This document shows positions 33,857 through 45,150 of a stretch of DNA of 64,000 bases, piece by piece. Below the pieces are notes generated by a model. That model had not been told where the DNA came from. It searched no databases and worked only from the letters and a program-made list of their open reading frames with translations. Source of the DNA: Cantharellus purpuraceus (Eukaryota; Basidiomycota; Agaricomycetes; Cantharellales; Hydnaceae). The stretch spans positions 1,116,001 to 1,180,000 of the forward strand of contig JALBUN010000045.1 of NCBI GenBank assembly GCA_025174535.1, in the 5' to 3' direction. The stretch's first letter is position 1. The number at the start of each line of letters is the position of its first letter. Made by a program: the position numbers and the translations under genes.

Positions 33857-34213
33857 TGTCAGGGTTCAAATAAGTCATATTCTATTTTTAGTATTTTCTC
33901 TTGACACCCCTATCAGCGCAGCCTGTCAGGGTGCGTCTCCCCTATTTCATTGCCCCTATCACTTCCCCTATCTTTCCTCCCCTACCTTGGTTCTCCTATC
34001 CGTCTCCATCATTTAGTATAAAGACTCGCCACAGTGTGATCCCCTCAGCTTGATCTCTGAGGATATCCGCTGTACCAGGTAAGTCCCATGTATTTATCAG
34101 AAACAGCTGTATAGACTGAGGATATCTGCTGTACCAGCTGGCATTATTTCTTATCGGCTCTCACTTATTGAGTATCTTGTTGTTGTGGCCTCATCATCAG
34201 CATCGCCCTCACA
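33857..34213 (+). repeat. Solo LTR F in the Copia relic
   Basis: 357 bp from TGTCAGGGTTC to CGCCCTCACA, nearly identical to the 5' LTR of element F, including the 59-nt segment (34080-34138). Flanks GTCAG and GTTGT do not match. The Copia frame lacks the pre-integrase region at this point, so the insertion was accompanied or followed by a deletion. Confidence 0.85.
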
Positions 34214-34830
34214 GTTGTGGCTATTGAGGTCTCTAGCTGGCTTCCAGTTGGGCAGCTCCTGCAATCAAAGGATGAAGCTGGAACTCCCTTGAAAGAGACA
34301 GTGGCAATGCTGGAGTGACAATCTGGTAAACTGTTAAAGCAGATCAGATGCAACAATGGTACAGAATTCACCAAGAACTTAGTTGATTCATTCTGTTGCC
34401 ACAATGGTGTCGTTTTGGAAACAACAGTCCCCTACTCACCAGAACAAAATGGCATCACTGAAAGAGCAATTGCTGTTTTCTTTGAAATGGTCAGATGCAT
34501 GCTTCATTCAGCGAAGATGGACCTATGTTACTGGGGAGAAGCATTCCTATTTGCCATACATATACACAGTTGCTCCTATACATCAGCTCTGCAAGGGATG
34601 GTTCTGACAGAAACCTGGTCAGGAAAGAAGCCTGACATATCCCACCTATGAACATTTGGATCTATCACATATGTCAACATTCTGAAGAAGCTTCATGGTG
34701 GCAAACTAGACATTACCTCTGTTAAGTGCCGGTTACTTGGCTGGTGGACTAATGAGATGAAGGGTTATTGGCTTGAAGATATAGAGACTGGGAAGCTGAT
34801 TACAGCTAGGGATGTACGGTTTGTGGAGGA
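34214..34830 (+). pseudogene. Copia relic: integrase and linker
   Basis: The frame contains NNGTEFTKNLVDSF and SPEQNGITERAIAVFFEMVR, the second aspartate and glutamate blocks of a Copia integrase, followed by WGEAFLFAIHIHSC and a linker ending ITARDVRFVEE. Stops are visible (TGA at 34316-34318 and at 34649-34651). The zinc-binding end is absent, lost at the LTR F junction. Confidence 0.85.
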
Positions 34831-35276
34831 GTGTGAAATTTTTATAAATATAAACATATATTCTATATTCTAATAAACTTTAAAAGATAAGACATTTGGT
34901 TGAGATGAACATAACTGTTTATATGAATATAACAGTAATGTATGTATTAATATAATTGGTATTATATAGGTTATTTAGATATACAAATACCAGGTGGGGA
35001 TTAAAGATAGTTCAAATTATGTTACAAGTATTGTATAAGAAAGAATCAATGATATTTGGATGTTCCCTCAAGAGAGTTGCCACCACTAAATGGGGAAAAA
35101 ACAGTTATTTTTGAGAATTATGCCAAAATATCACAATATGTTTTAATCTAGTATATTGTGTAAAATTTGAGAATCACATTGAAATATGAAAATAAGTTTT
35201 AATCTAAGTGTGTTGTGTAAAATTTGAGGAAAATAGGTTGTATATACATATTTGTTGTATTTCTGAACAAGTGTCA
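34831..35276. mobile_element. MITE G copy 3, left end missing
   Basis: The AT-rich sequence matches 13675-14119 closely. It ends TTCTGAACAAGTGTC, the G inverted repeat, followed by ATA. The left third (inverted repeat and hairpin) is missing. It lies between Copia integrase and reverse transcriptase. Confidence 0.8.
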
Positions 35277-35806
35277 TAGTATATGCAGATGAACCACAAA
35301 CGTACAGTCAGGCCATGAGGTCACCCTACTCAAAGCAGTGGGAGAAGTCAGTGGCAAAGGAATACAATCAACTGAAACAGACCGGTACCTTCGAATGGGT
35401 TGAGAAACTTCTGGAAGGCTGGAAGGCAATTGGCAGCCACATCATCTTCAAGAACAAGCACAATGGCGATGGCACATTCCTCCAGCATAAGTCCCGCATC
35501 ATCACAAAGGGCTTCTCGCAGGTGCCTGGTCAGGATTTCAATGATACGTTCGCTTCAGCAGTGAAGTTCAGTACACTACATACCCTACTATCTGTTGTTG
35601 CCCATGAGGACCTCGAATTGCACCAAATCGATGTAGTTGGTGCTTATCTACAAGGTGACCTGGACGAAGAAATTTATATGGAGGTTCCCAATGGGATCAA
35701 GGAAGAGGGGAAGGCCAGTTGGTACTGGAAACTGAAGAAGGTGCTATATGGCTTAAAACAAGCAGGGTGTCAGTGGAAAACAAGACTTGACAAAACAATG
35801 AAGGGA
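35277..35806 (+). pseudogene. Copia relic: start of reverse transcriptase
   Basis: The frame 35315-35806 is uninterrupted: SPYSKQWEKSVAKEYNQLK, HKSRIITKGFSQVPGQDFND, then LELHQIDVVGAYLQGDLDEE and KVLYGLKQAGCQW. These are the first blocks of the Copia reverse transcriptase (RVT_2), with the first catalytic aspartate in HQIDVVGAYL. It breaks at 35806 into LTR C before the YVDD box, so the enzyme is inactive. Confidence 0.9.
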
Positions 35807-36346
35807 CTCAACTCCACCTCCATCAACCCTGAACTCCATTATTTTCTCTCTATAAGTCTTCTTATGGGTTACAACAAACCTCCTTCTTTATTATTGTTTA
35901 GTCTCAGTTCAGACTTGGGTCCAAACTCCAAACTCCTTTCCATGTTGTACTCCACATCTGTCTTATTGTCTTATTGTTTTAGTTTGAGCATTCAATTCTC
36001 CACATACTTATACAGGCTACTCTCTGTCTATTACAGTAGTTCATATATCGACTAAGATTTGCCCCATTAACTTCTTGGTCACTAGCTTCTTGACAAGTAC
36101 CTTCTTGACAAGTTGAACTCCAGATCACTGATCCAACTCCATACTCCAAACTCCAAAATATTGGGCTGACAATCCAAGGGTGCACAACACACAAGTTGAA
36201 GCCAAGTCCACTCGATCCGACTCAAAAGTATTGCTCCCACTCTGTCTCTGGTTGAACTGGAACAGTAAAGTCCCATCTCCCTCTTTACTAGCAGCCAAAC
36301 TCTGGCCTTTTTCCATTGAACCCCAAGTTGTCCCAGACACTTAACA
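35807..36346 (+). repeat. LTR C2, 5' truncated
   Basis: It matches 2560-3097 of LTR C1 and ends CACTTAACA, but the first 150 bp or so, including most of the 15-bp repeats, are missing at the junction with Copia. The predicted mRNA start AGTAGTTCATATAT is at 36035-36048. Confidence 0.85.
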
Positions 36347-36366
36347 GTATATATGAACTACTACCC
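36347..36366 (+). promoter_or_regulatory. Putative self-priming primer-binding site, gypsy C2
   Basis: ATATATGAACTACT (36349-36362), 2 bases after the LTR, is the exact 14-nt complement of AGTAGTTCATATAT at 36035-36048. It is the best preserved of the self-priming pairs in the window. Confidence 0.7.
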
Positions 36367-36376
36367 TTGGTCGTCA

Positions 36377-37136
36377 TGCCCCCCTGAAGCACCCAAACCT
36401 CCATCCGAGTGGGAGTACCACCCACCACCATTGAGGAAGTCCCTGGAGAAGCTCCAGTATCCAATCAGGAGCTCAAGGCTGAACTCCAGGAAGGCACTCC
36501 TCCAGCCAATCCCTCATCTGTCCCAATCTCTAACCTTGTGGAAGCCCTCAGTATGTTGGCTAACTCCATATCATCTCCAAAGAAGTCCTCTGCTTGGACC
36601 AAGGTCCAAGAACCAGATACCTTTGATGGATCCAATTCCCACAAACTCCAACCCTTCCTTACACAATGCACCCTCAACTTCTGTGACCGTCCTGATGCGT
36701 TCTCCAATGGTAGTGCTAAAGTTACTTATGCTCTATCTTATTTAAAGGGAACTGCACTCAATTGGTTCAAACCCACCCTGACCTCCAATTCCAAAGCCTC
36801 TTGGCTAGATGACTACTCCAAGTTTGTGTCCGAATTGAAGACCAATTTTGGACCTCATGACCTGGAGGCTGAAGCCAAGGCTGAACTTGAGAATCTCTGA
36901 ATGCGTGATAACCAGTGGATCACTAAGTATCTAGTTGAGTTCAATTGACTAGCTGCTTGTGTCCAATGGGGAAATGCTGCACTCCAACACCAATTATACA
37001 ATGGCCTTCCATCCTGAATTAAGGATGAAGTTGCCAGAGTAGGCAAACCAGTCACCCTATCCAAACTCAGGACTTTAGTACAGTCCATCGATGCTCAGTA
37101 TTCGGAACGATGCTCCAAAGTAGCTCAAGAGACCTC
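36377..37136 (+). pseudogene. Gypsy family C copy 2: gag, truncated
   Basis: It is collinear with 3127-3885 at high identity. The fourth codon is TGA where copy 1 has CGA. The rest is open (36409-36900) through the capsid region, then stops at a TGA that copy 1 shares. At 36982-36992 this copy reads CAACA where copy 1 (3734-3744) reads TGATG, the opposite outcomes of CpG loss. LTR H2 cuts it at 37137. Confidence 0.87.
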
Positions 37137-37413
37137 TGTTAATGGGTGTCTTAGTTCACACCATTGCACATCACTCAACCAAGTGTATTGGTTGGGTGAT
37201 GTGCTGTACAGTGTGGTAGTTACTAAGTTCTGTCTACTATATGTGGACCCATACATGTACTTGGGTCCACTGGCTTACATAATAACTATACATATGCACC
37301 CTATAGGCACATATATCTATCAAGAAGATAGCATTCCTTAATGGAATGCTGCATACATTAATTATAACTATCTAGCTATATACTATAGTAAGTAAGTACC
37401 TCGGGTACTTACA
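37137..37413 (-). repeat. LTR H copy 2, reverse orientation
   Basis: 277 bp from TGTTAATGGG to GGTACTTACA, the complement of LTR H1. Flanks ACCTC and AATTG do not match, so one side has been rearranged. About 50 bp of unassigned sequence follow before LTR A. Confidence 0.75.
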
Positions 37414-37466
37414 AATTGCAAGATTGACCAAGCATCTCATGTGGAATCAGCATGAGATACAGAGCA

Positions 37467-39061
37467 TGTATGGGAACTGGTTTTCCCTTAAAAGATCTTG
37501 TTTAAAGTCCTGAAACTGTACAATTTCACTTCATGGCCTTAAAATATCAGCATATATGTGCTGCTTTCCCTTGATTCAGGGCCATTCAAATATTCTCTAT
37601 TTTTTCATATTTTTTCGGGAATTTTCCATGCAGAAATGAGTCTACAAACTTATTGTTCTGCTGGGTGAAGTTTGGGACCCACATGGACCCACAAACCTTC
37701 GCAGATGTCAGCAGCCCCAAAGTCAGCCGGAGTCACCTGGACAACTGACTCATTTTCAATCACATGACTCATTTCAATCTCCGACTCAATCTGGTCACCA
37801 CTGCCAGTAAATGCTCAATATCTTCACAACCACTGCACCTCCTGACTCTATTTTCAGTGGAGAGTTCAATAGAAGCTGTGCCTACCCATAGCTGTGCTGA
37901 TCAGCCCAGGAATTGAAGTATTGACCGAGTTATTTGAGTAATGGTGACTCATGCAATGACTCATGCAATGACTCATGCAATGACTCATGCAATGACTCAT
38001 GCAATGACTCATGCAATGACTCATGCAATGACTCATGCAATGACTCATGCAATGACTCATGCAATGACTCATGCAATGACTCATGCAATGACTCATGCAA
38101 TGACTCATGCAATGACTCATGCAATGACTCATGCCATGACTCATGCTATGACTCCTTCCATGACTCATACCATGACTCCTGTGATTACTCATACTATGAC
38201 TCCATCCATGACTCATGCCATGAGTCAGAGCAAATCCAAGCAGCTCATTGGCTAGGAAACTTCCACCCCCTTCTCACATATTCCACTAGCTTCCAGTAGT
38301 TTCCATCTATTAATAGGTAGAAGTTTCCAGTAGTATTAGTCAGCTCCTGTAAATACAATATAAAAGGAGCCCATTCTGCCTCTGAATAAACAACCATTTC
38401 TACCCCATCATTTGCACATCAGTGTGATTAGAGTGACATACAGTGTCATCCTCTATATTTCAGTAACTGTTGATTGTCCAGTTCAAGGGTCACTTACAGT
38501 TGTGTAACTGTATTTGATTGCACTCAAAGTAGTGATTGTCCTGCTTTGGGCGTGAGTGTAGTATCTGCCTCACGTGACTACAAATCTACAGGGTGAGATT
38601 ATCTGTCAATAGTCCTGCCATTAGTGCTCTTGTTTAAGTTACTAGTGTGTACTGCCTTTGCAGAGCATTAGGATCTTGAACTCGTGTGAAGCAGTTGCTA
38701 GACTACTTCACACATTGCTGTTACCCACTTCAGAGTGTCACTGGTTGGACGGTTGGATTCATCCACCTACTTCCTCTAGCCTCTAAGTGCATTCCCCTCT
38801 TTTTGGAATATCTGGACCCCTAAGCGTCCGTGAACTCTAGACTCTGGAAGTCTTATTCATTCCCTACTGCTAAGAAACGTATTACCTTCCTGCGTATTGT
38901 CTGCATTGACCATTACAACAGATTGTAACCAAAGTACAAATGTTAAATTGTTTCTGGAGTTGTGCTGCAGTAGGATTTGATATTCTTCTCAGCTGTTCAT
39001 TCACGGAATTATGGTGATTTAGAGTTTGCCCTAACACCATAATTTTGCGGGTTCCAAAACA
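37467..39061 (+). repeat. Solo LTR A copy 1, 1595 bp, with an AP-1/Gcn4 site array
   Basis: It runs from TGTATGGGAACTGG to GGTTCCAAAACA with a perfect 5-bp duplication GAGCA (37462-37466 and 39062-39066). A TATA box TATAAAAG is at 38359-38366. The 12-bp array at 37945-38227 lies upstream of it, in the U3 region. There is no coding capacity. Confidence 0.88.
37945..38227 (+). promoter_or_regulatory. Tandem array of TGACTCA (Gcn4/AP-1) sites
   Basis: Seventeen regular 12-bp units, ATGACTCATGCA and close variants, are followed by six looser units. I count about 19 TGACTCA and one TGAGTCA. TGACTCA is the known binding site of Gcn4/AP-1 bZIP factors. The array ends about 130 bp before the TATA box, where an upstream activating sequence would be expected. 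All-frame open reading frames across it (MTHA, NDSC and HESL repeats) are by-products. Confidence 0.8.
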
Positions 39062-40214
39062 GAGCATTAGATGCATGTTCAGAATGATGCTGTTATACAA
39101 TATTCTGATGTATATGAGATACATCAGAATTTTAATGATAATAATAAAAATAGGGAGTTACAATTTGGATATCCTATGTTATGACTATATTCATTAACGC
39201 CCAGATCCCCATCTGATCCACTCAGATCCATGCACACATGAAATCTATACTCCATTTGGAAACCATCACATCTCCATTTAGTCTGTCTGATTGTCACCGT
39301 TGATCTCACTCATCCGCTGTCAGTTCGCTTATGGAATAGATCCTATAAGCCTGCATGCAACGGTCCTAGCAAACAGACAGTGTGTAATGCAGTTGTTCAG
39401 CATGCCAAAGAACAATCAGGTCGAGGGGTAGGGTAGGGGCAGCACTGAGTAACAGGAAAGTGGAATAGTGCTCTGTGATTGGATGAGGATGGGAGCAAAA
39501 AGGGACGGTCCAGATGGCTGATCGTGCTCTGTGACTGGATGACAATGGGGAGCCCAGTTGGGAGGTATGCAAAAGCTGGTTTCAGGAGATACAACCTCTC
39601 AGTGGTGGAGGGAAATCTGATCGTTGAACCAAGGTGCTTTGCCTCAGTGTAGAGATGATGGATTGTGATATAGAGCATAGAGCATAGACTTAGAGTGTGG
39701 ACTTTGACTTTAGAGCATTGGCTGAAAACTTGTTGATTGATTCCAAAGGGAAAACTAGCGCCCTTTTATATACAAATCCCCAGGGCACAACAACACAATA
39801 TGAGGAGCAAATGATGTGATATGATGCAAGAAATGCTGATCAAGCCAGCTGACAAAGCATGTGAAGTTGAACTACTAATGGGGAAATCATTGAGAAATGA
39901 AATGATGGATAGGGGTAATCTTTGTAAGAATAGGAGGTGATGAGTAATAAAAGAACCAAAAATAGAACAAGGATGAGTAAGTTGTGTATGAATGAATTAA
40001 AAGATGAAACAGGGGTGAGTCATATAAAAGAACAATAGAAACATCCACCAATACCATCTTCCCTATGGCTCTGAAGGTAAATCAACCCTGAGTCACATGA
40101 GGACTTCAGTCAGCATCCATAACAAATACTCCTTATTGTCTTAGTGATCTGTCTCCATATGGTATCCTGTTCCAAGGGTATTCGGTCCCTTTGCCTGACA
40201 CGATGTAACCTGAG

Positions 40215-40519
40215 TCAGATTGAAGTGGGAGGATAGGTCGGCGATGGCAACTGAAACTCTACCTCATGTTCAACTCTTCTATCCATGTTACAATATAGAG
40301 GCAAAATGCCAAGGAATGTATATGGTTCAATGGAATCGTGAAAGAATATAGGATCACCAATGGCATAAGAGAGACATGGTGGGGATCTTGGACATTGAAA
40401 GAGTTTGGGAAGTATTTTGACATGTGGAGGTGGCTTAACATGCCCATGGAGCTCAGCGTATTTTTGATAGTCCTCTGTGTCCAGAGACCAGGGTGACGTA
40501 TTATTAGAAGAGATGTTGG
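40215..40519 (-). pseudogene. ORF inside LTR S copy 2
   Basis: The minus-strand frame reads from ISSNNTSPWSLDTEDYQKYA through PPPHVKILPKLF and YAIGDPIFFHDSIEPYTF to a stop at 40215. Here the frame is continuous where copy 1 is shifted. Its first codons lie on the far side of the LTR A insertion (41957 onwards, MASNSIPLSN), so the ORF is split. It resembles ORF3 of element F. Confidence 0.55.
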
Positions 40520-41951
40520 TGTATGGGAACCACCTTTTCCCTATCAAATTCCATTTATGCAGCACCAATGTGCTATTCTTTGCTTTTCCATTCCTAAATA
40601 TCCGCATATATTTGATGCTTGTACCTGGAATGGACTTATTCAAATATTCTCTATTTTTCCATATTTTTTCGGGAATATTCCATGCAGAACTCGGCTCAGA
40701 ATCATTTATTTCTGCTGTGCTACAGTTGTGGACCCATAGGCGCCCACAAACCTTCGCGCAGCCGCCTCTCCCCTTTTGGACCAGGCATTTGGCCTGAATT
40801 CAAGCTCAGATGTCTCTGATCAATAAATATTCTGTAACTTAACAACCACAGCCTCTCAGGGCACTATTTTCCGTGGAGATCATCACATGACATGTGGCTA
40901 TCCATGGCTGTGCAAACCAGTGCAGAAAACAGGGTGGACACCCTTCTTTTTGCCTGATCAGTGCCTAGCTCAGGGATCAGATCAGCTGATGGGTGATCAA
41001 ATCAGGTGATTGCCTTGGAATATTCTACCCCTTTCCATAACATTCTAGCTGTTTCCTTCTATTATTAGATAGAACTTTCCAGAACCATTATTCAGCTCCT
41101 GATCAGTGTTAGTGCTGTGATCAGATCCTGTGATTGGCTTGGAATATTCTACCCCTTTCTTCCACCTTCCACAACCTTCCAGTAGTTTCCATCTATTAAT
41201 AGGTAGAATATTCCAGAAGCATTAGTCAGCCCCTGTAAATACAATATATAAGGAGGCCATTCTGCCTCTGAAAGAATAACATATCATCATATTCTACCCA
41301 TCTTCTGCACACCAGTGTGACTAGAGTGACATACAGTGTCATCCTCTATCTCAGTAACTGTTGATTACCAGTTCAAGGATCTTTTACAGTTGTGTAACTG
41401 TACTTGATTGCACTCAAAGTAGTGATATTCCTGCTTTGGGCGTGAGTGTAGTATCTGCCTCACGTGACTACAAATCTACAGGGTGAGATTATCTGTCAAT
41501 AGTCCTGCCATTAGTGCTCTTGTTTAAGTTACTAGTGTGTACTGCCTTTGCAGAGCATTAGAATCTTGAACTCGTGTGAAGCAGTTGCTAGACTACTTCA
41601 CACATTGCTGTTACCCGCTTCTGAGTGCCACTGGTTGGACGGTTGGATTCATCCACCTACTTCCTTTAGCCTCTAAGTGCATTCCCTTCTTTTTGGAATA
41701 TCTGGACCCCTAAGCGTCCGTGAACTCTAGACTCTGGAAGTCTTATTCATTTCTTGCTGCTAAGAAACGTATTACCTTTCTGCGTATAGTCTGCATTGAC
41801 CAATACAAAGGATTGTAACCAAAGTACAAACGTTAAATCGTTTCTGGAGTTGTGCTGCAGCAGGGTTTGATATTCTTCTCAGCTGTTCATTCACGGAATT
41901 GTGGTGATTTAGAGTTTGCCCTAACACCATAATTTTGCGGGTTCCAAAACA
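40520..41951 (+). repeat. Solo LTR A copy 2, 1432 bp
   Basis: It runs from TGTATGGGAACCACC to GGTTCCAAAACA with a perfect duplication GTTGG (40515-40519 and 41952-41956). It lacks the TGACTCA array of copy 1; the equivalent region is rich in TGATCA-like motifs. It is the innermost level of the nest. Confidence 0.88.
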
Positions 41952-42941
41952 GTTGGAGAGGGGAATAGAATTGGAAGCCATGTGAATGATGATGAAAGGA
42001 TTGGTGTGAATAGAAGGCTGATAATGACCGATGGTGATGAAACACGAGTGACAATTGATGGCTAGAATTAGAGACTGAGGTGGAGAGGGAGTTGCGGCAC
42101 TGTTTAAAAGTTTGATATGAAAAGACACTGGCAGAGTTGGACTGTCAGAGTGGTTTGATATACATCCTCGATGCGTCCTGGCTCGTCACCGCCTCCAGTT
42201 CCAATTGATGCATCAGCATCACCATAGGAACCCAGACATCCATCCCCATTGGACTTGGACATATTCATGTAAGGCCATCGGCCTCAGAGACCCATCACCA
42301 GAGTGATTATTATTAGATTTCAAATATGTATTTAAGTTGCCCAACTGGGGAGACTTCATTCCCCAGTTCAAATATTGAATCATGCCTAGGTCCTAAGTCC
42401 AATCCAAACTGTCTAAGTTGTACTCTGTCTCCAAAATCTCAGACACAGGTATTAGTGAGGGCACAGCATATAAGCTGAAGCCAAGTCCGTTCCGACCCCC
42501 ACGATGCACCCTGATTCCTGCTCTGACTCCAACCCAAACTCCAACCCAACCTCTGACCCCCAATCGGACCTAGTGCGTAACATTTTAAAAGATTTCAGAT
42601 GTCCAAAATTATTCTAGATATAAATTTTAAAGGATAAGATATTTGGTTGAGATGAATATAATTAGAAAGTTCAAATTATGTTGCAAGTATTGTATAAGAA
42701 AGAATTAATAATATTTGGACATTCCCTTGATGAGTTGCCACTGGTAAATGGAGAAAAAGGAATTATTTTTGAGAATTACAGTATGCCAAAATATCAAAAT
42801 ATGTTTTAATCTAGTATATTGTGTAAAATTTGAGAATTATAGCAGAATATGAAAATATGTTTTAATCTAAGTGTATTGTACAAAATTTGAGGAAAATAGG
42901 TTGTATATACATATTTGATGTATCTCTGAACATGTGTCTAA

Positions 42942-43551
42942 TGGTTACATCCTGTAACACCAAGTCCAATCTCTGGACTCCATCTCCATCTCCTTCTACC
43001 CCACCTCCATCAACTCCACCTCCATCAACCCCAAACTCTGTTATTGTTCTCTATATAAGTAGTTTTCCTTTTATGAGTTACAACAAACCTTTATCTTTTA
43101 TATTGCTTAGTATTAGTTTGGACTTGAGTCCAAACTCCAAACTCCTTTCCATGTTGTATTCCACATCTGTCTTATTGTCCTATCGCTTTTAGTTTATCAT
43201 TCAATTCTTCACATACTTATACAGGCTACTCTCTGTATGTTACAGTAGTTCATATATCAACTAAGATTTCCCCCATCAACTTCTTGGTTGCTAGCTTCTT
43301 GACAAGTACCCTCTTGACAAGTCAAACTCTGGATTCCTAATCCAACTCTGTACTCTGAACTCCAAAATATTGGACTGACGATCCAAGGGAGTGCTACACA
43401 TAAGTTGAAGCCAAGTCCACTCGATCCAACTCAATAGTTATTGTCCCCACTCTGTCTCCAGTTGAACTGGAACAGTGAAGTCCCCTCCTTCCCCTCACTA
43501 GCATCCAAACTCCGGTTACTCCATTGAACCTCTAGTATCCAGCACTTAACA
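42942..43551 (+). repeat. LTR C copy 3
   Basis: 610 bp from TGGTTACATCCTGTAACA to GCACTTAACA, with only two or three 15-bp units. No target duplication is visible because an inverted piece of LTR C follows. Confidence 0.8.
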
Positions 43552-43555
43552 GTTG

Positions 43556-43638
43556 TCAGAGATGGAGATGTTGGAGGTGGAGTAGAAGGAGATGGAGTTG
43601 GAGTCTGGAGATCAGACTTGGTGTTACAGGATGTAACA
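43556..43638 (-). repeat. Inverted 5' end of LTR C
   Basis: The complement begins TGTTACATCCTGTAACA and matches the first 85 bp of LTR C3. It faces LTR C3 head-on, so the two make an inverted pair with 4 bp between. Confidence 0.7.
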
Positions 43639-43649
43639 CAGTCAGGGTT

Positions 43650-43862
43650 CAAAGCTGCAGCTTTATGGCAGCACTTCTTGCAATAGCTGTCTGCACAGAT
43701 CTGATTACCACATAAAGCACCACACCCTGGACAGCCAGTGGTTTGAAGTAGCTGAAGAGATGGATGATGTGGCTGCAGTAGGGGTGGGGGTTGCAAGGGT
43801 TGCAAGGGTTGTGGGGGTTGCAGGTCAAATGGGTTTGATGACATGCAATGTGAACAGGACAT
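43650..43862 (-). CDS. Small cysteine-rich ORF of unknown function
   Basis: The minus-strand frame opens MSCSHCMSSNPFDLQPPQPL, a proline/glutamine-rich stretch, then GCPGCGALCGNQICADSY and CKKCCHKAAA, and runs into the inverted LTR C piece. About ten cysteines sit in pairs, suggesting a zinc-binding module. A 3' splice-like TTGATTTCAG lies just before the ATG, so this could be the second exon of a gene cut by LTR A. I do not recognise the family. It may belong to a transposon or to a host gene fragment. Confidence 0.4.
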
Positions 43863-43893
43863 ACACTGAAATCAATAGTAAGAATCTAACCAC

Positions 43894-45150
43894 TGTTTTG
43901 GAACCCACAAAATTATGGTGTTAGGGCAAACTCTAAATCACCACAATTCCATGAATGAACAGCTGAGAAGAATATCAAATCCTATTGCAGCACAACTCCA
44001 GAAACAATTTCACATTTGTACTTTTTGGTTACAATCTGTTGTAATGGTCAATGCAGACAATACGCAGGAAGGTAATACGTTTCTTAGCAGTAGGGAATGA
44101 ATAAGACTTCCAGAGTCTAGAGTTCACGGACGCTTAGGGGTCCAGATATTCCAAAAAGAGGGGAATGCACTTAGAGGCTAGAGGAAGTAGGTGGATGAAT
44201 CCAACCGTCCAACCAGTGACACTCTGAAGTGGGTAACAGCAATGTGTGAAGTAGTCTAGCAACTGCTTCACACGAGTTCAAGATCCTAATGCTCTGCAAA
44301 GGCAGTACACACTAGTAACTTAAACAAGAGCACTAATGGCAGGACTATTGACAGATAATCTCACCCTGTAGATTTGTAGTCACGTGAGGCAGATACTACA
44401 CTCACGCCCAAAGCAGGACAATCACTACTTTGAGTGCAATCAAATACAGTTACACAACTGTAAGCGACCCTTGAACTGGACAATCAACAGTTACTGAAAT
44501 ATAGAGGATGACACTGTATGTCACTCTAATCACACTGATGTGCAAATGATGGGGTAGAAATGGTTCAGAGGCAAAATGGCCTCCTTATATACTGTATCTA
44601 CAGGAGCTGACTAATCCTTCTACCTATTAATAGATATAAGTCATGGCAGGAGTCATAGCCTGAGTCATGGTAAGAGTGAGTCACCATTACTCACATAACT
44701 CAGGCAATCCTCCGTTTCCCAGGCTGATAGGCACAGCTATGGATAGGCACAGCTTCTATTGAACTCTCCACCAAAAATGGAGTCAGGAGGAGCTGTGGTT
44801 GCCAAGATATTGAGGCAGTGGTGACCAGATTGGGTCAGAGATTGAAATGAGTCATGTGATTGGAAATGAGTCAGTAGATCAGGTGACTCTGCTGACTTTG
44901 AAGCTGCTGACATCTGCAAAGTTTTGGGTCCATGTGGGTCCAAAACTTTGCCCAGCAGGACAATAAATTTGTGAACCCATTTCTGCATGGACAATTCCCA
45001 AAAAAAATATAAAAAAATAGAAAATATTTGAATGACCCTAAATAAAGAGAAAGCAGCATGTATATGCTGGTATTTTAAGGCCATAAAGCGAAAATATACA
45101 ATTTCAGGACCATAAACAAGATCTTTTCAGGGAAAACCAGTTCCCATACA
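43894..45150 (-). repeat. Solo LTR A copy 4, reverse orientation, 1257 bp
   Basis: On the plus strand it runs from TGTTTTGGAACCC to CCAGTTCCCATACA. The flanks ACCAC (43889-43893) and ACTAC (45151-45155) are a 5-bp duplication with one change. The region matching the copy 1 array (44640-44710) holds only three or four GAGTCA/TGACTCA-like motifs. It is the last repeat before the gene-dense half. Confidence 0.83.

Larger units (their letters stand above)
39318..42188 (-). repeat. Solo LTR S copy 2, reverse orientation, split by LTR A
   Basis: Its own length is about 1434 bp after the LTR A insert is removed, equal to copy 1. On the plus strand it starts TGTCAGTTC and ends GCTCGTCA. Four-base flanks CCGC (39314-39317 and 42189-42192) match exactly. 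It carries the same TATA box and ORF as copy 1. Confidence 0.8.
39177..42582 (+). repeat. Solo LTR B copy 3, split by LTR S
   Basis: The pieces 39177-39317 and 42193-42582 together give 531 bp from TGTTATGACT to GTGCGTAACA. The flanks TCCTA and TTTTA fit a 5-bp duplication of TCTTA, the uninterrupted MITE sequence, with two changes. CAGTTCAAATAT at 42367-42378 is the undecayed form of the predicted mRNA start. Confidence 0.8.
39070..42938. mobile_element. MITE G copy 2, split by a three-deep nest
   Basis: The left piece is 39070-39176 (GATGCATGTTCAGAATG, with the hairpin). The right piece is 42588-42938, ending TCTGAACATGTGTC. LTR B is inserted between them, LTR S is inserted in LTR B, and LTR A is inserted in LTR S. 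The outer flanks are TTA and TAA. Confidence 0.75.

Noticed and set aside
37945..38227. Possible CRISPR-like array
   Set aside because: Units are contiguous 12-bp repeats with no spacers, in a eukaryotic LTR.
37866..38299. Long open frames in several phases across the 12-bp array (MTHA, NDSC, HESL repeats)
   Set aside because: A 12-bp repeat without stops is open in every frame. There is no other coding signal, and the array lies in an LTR promoter.
40477..40819. Open frames at the start of LTR A copy 2, mirrored at 10060-10279
   Set aside because: They run across the LTR terminus and are not kept in other LTR A copies.
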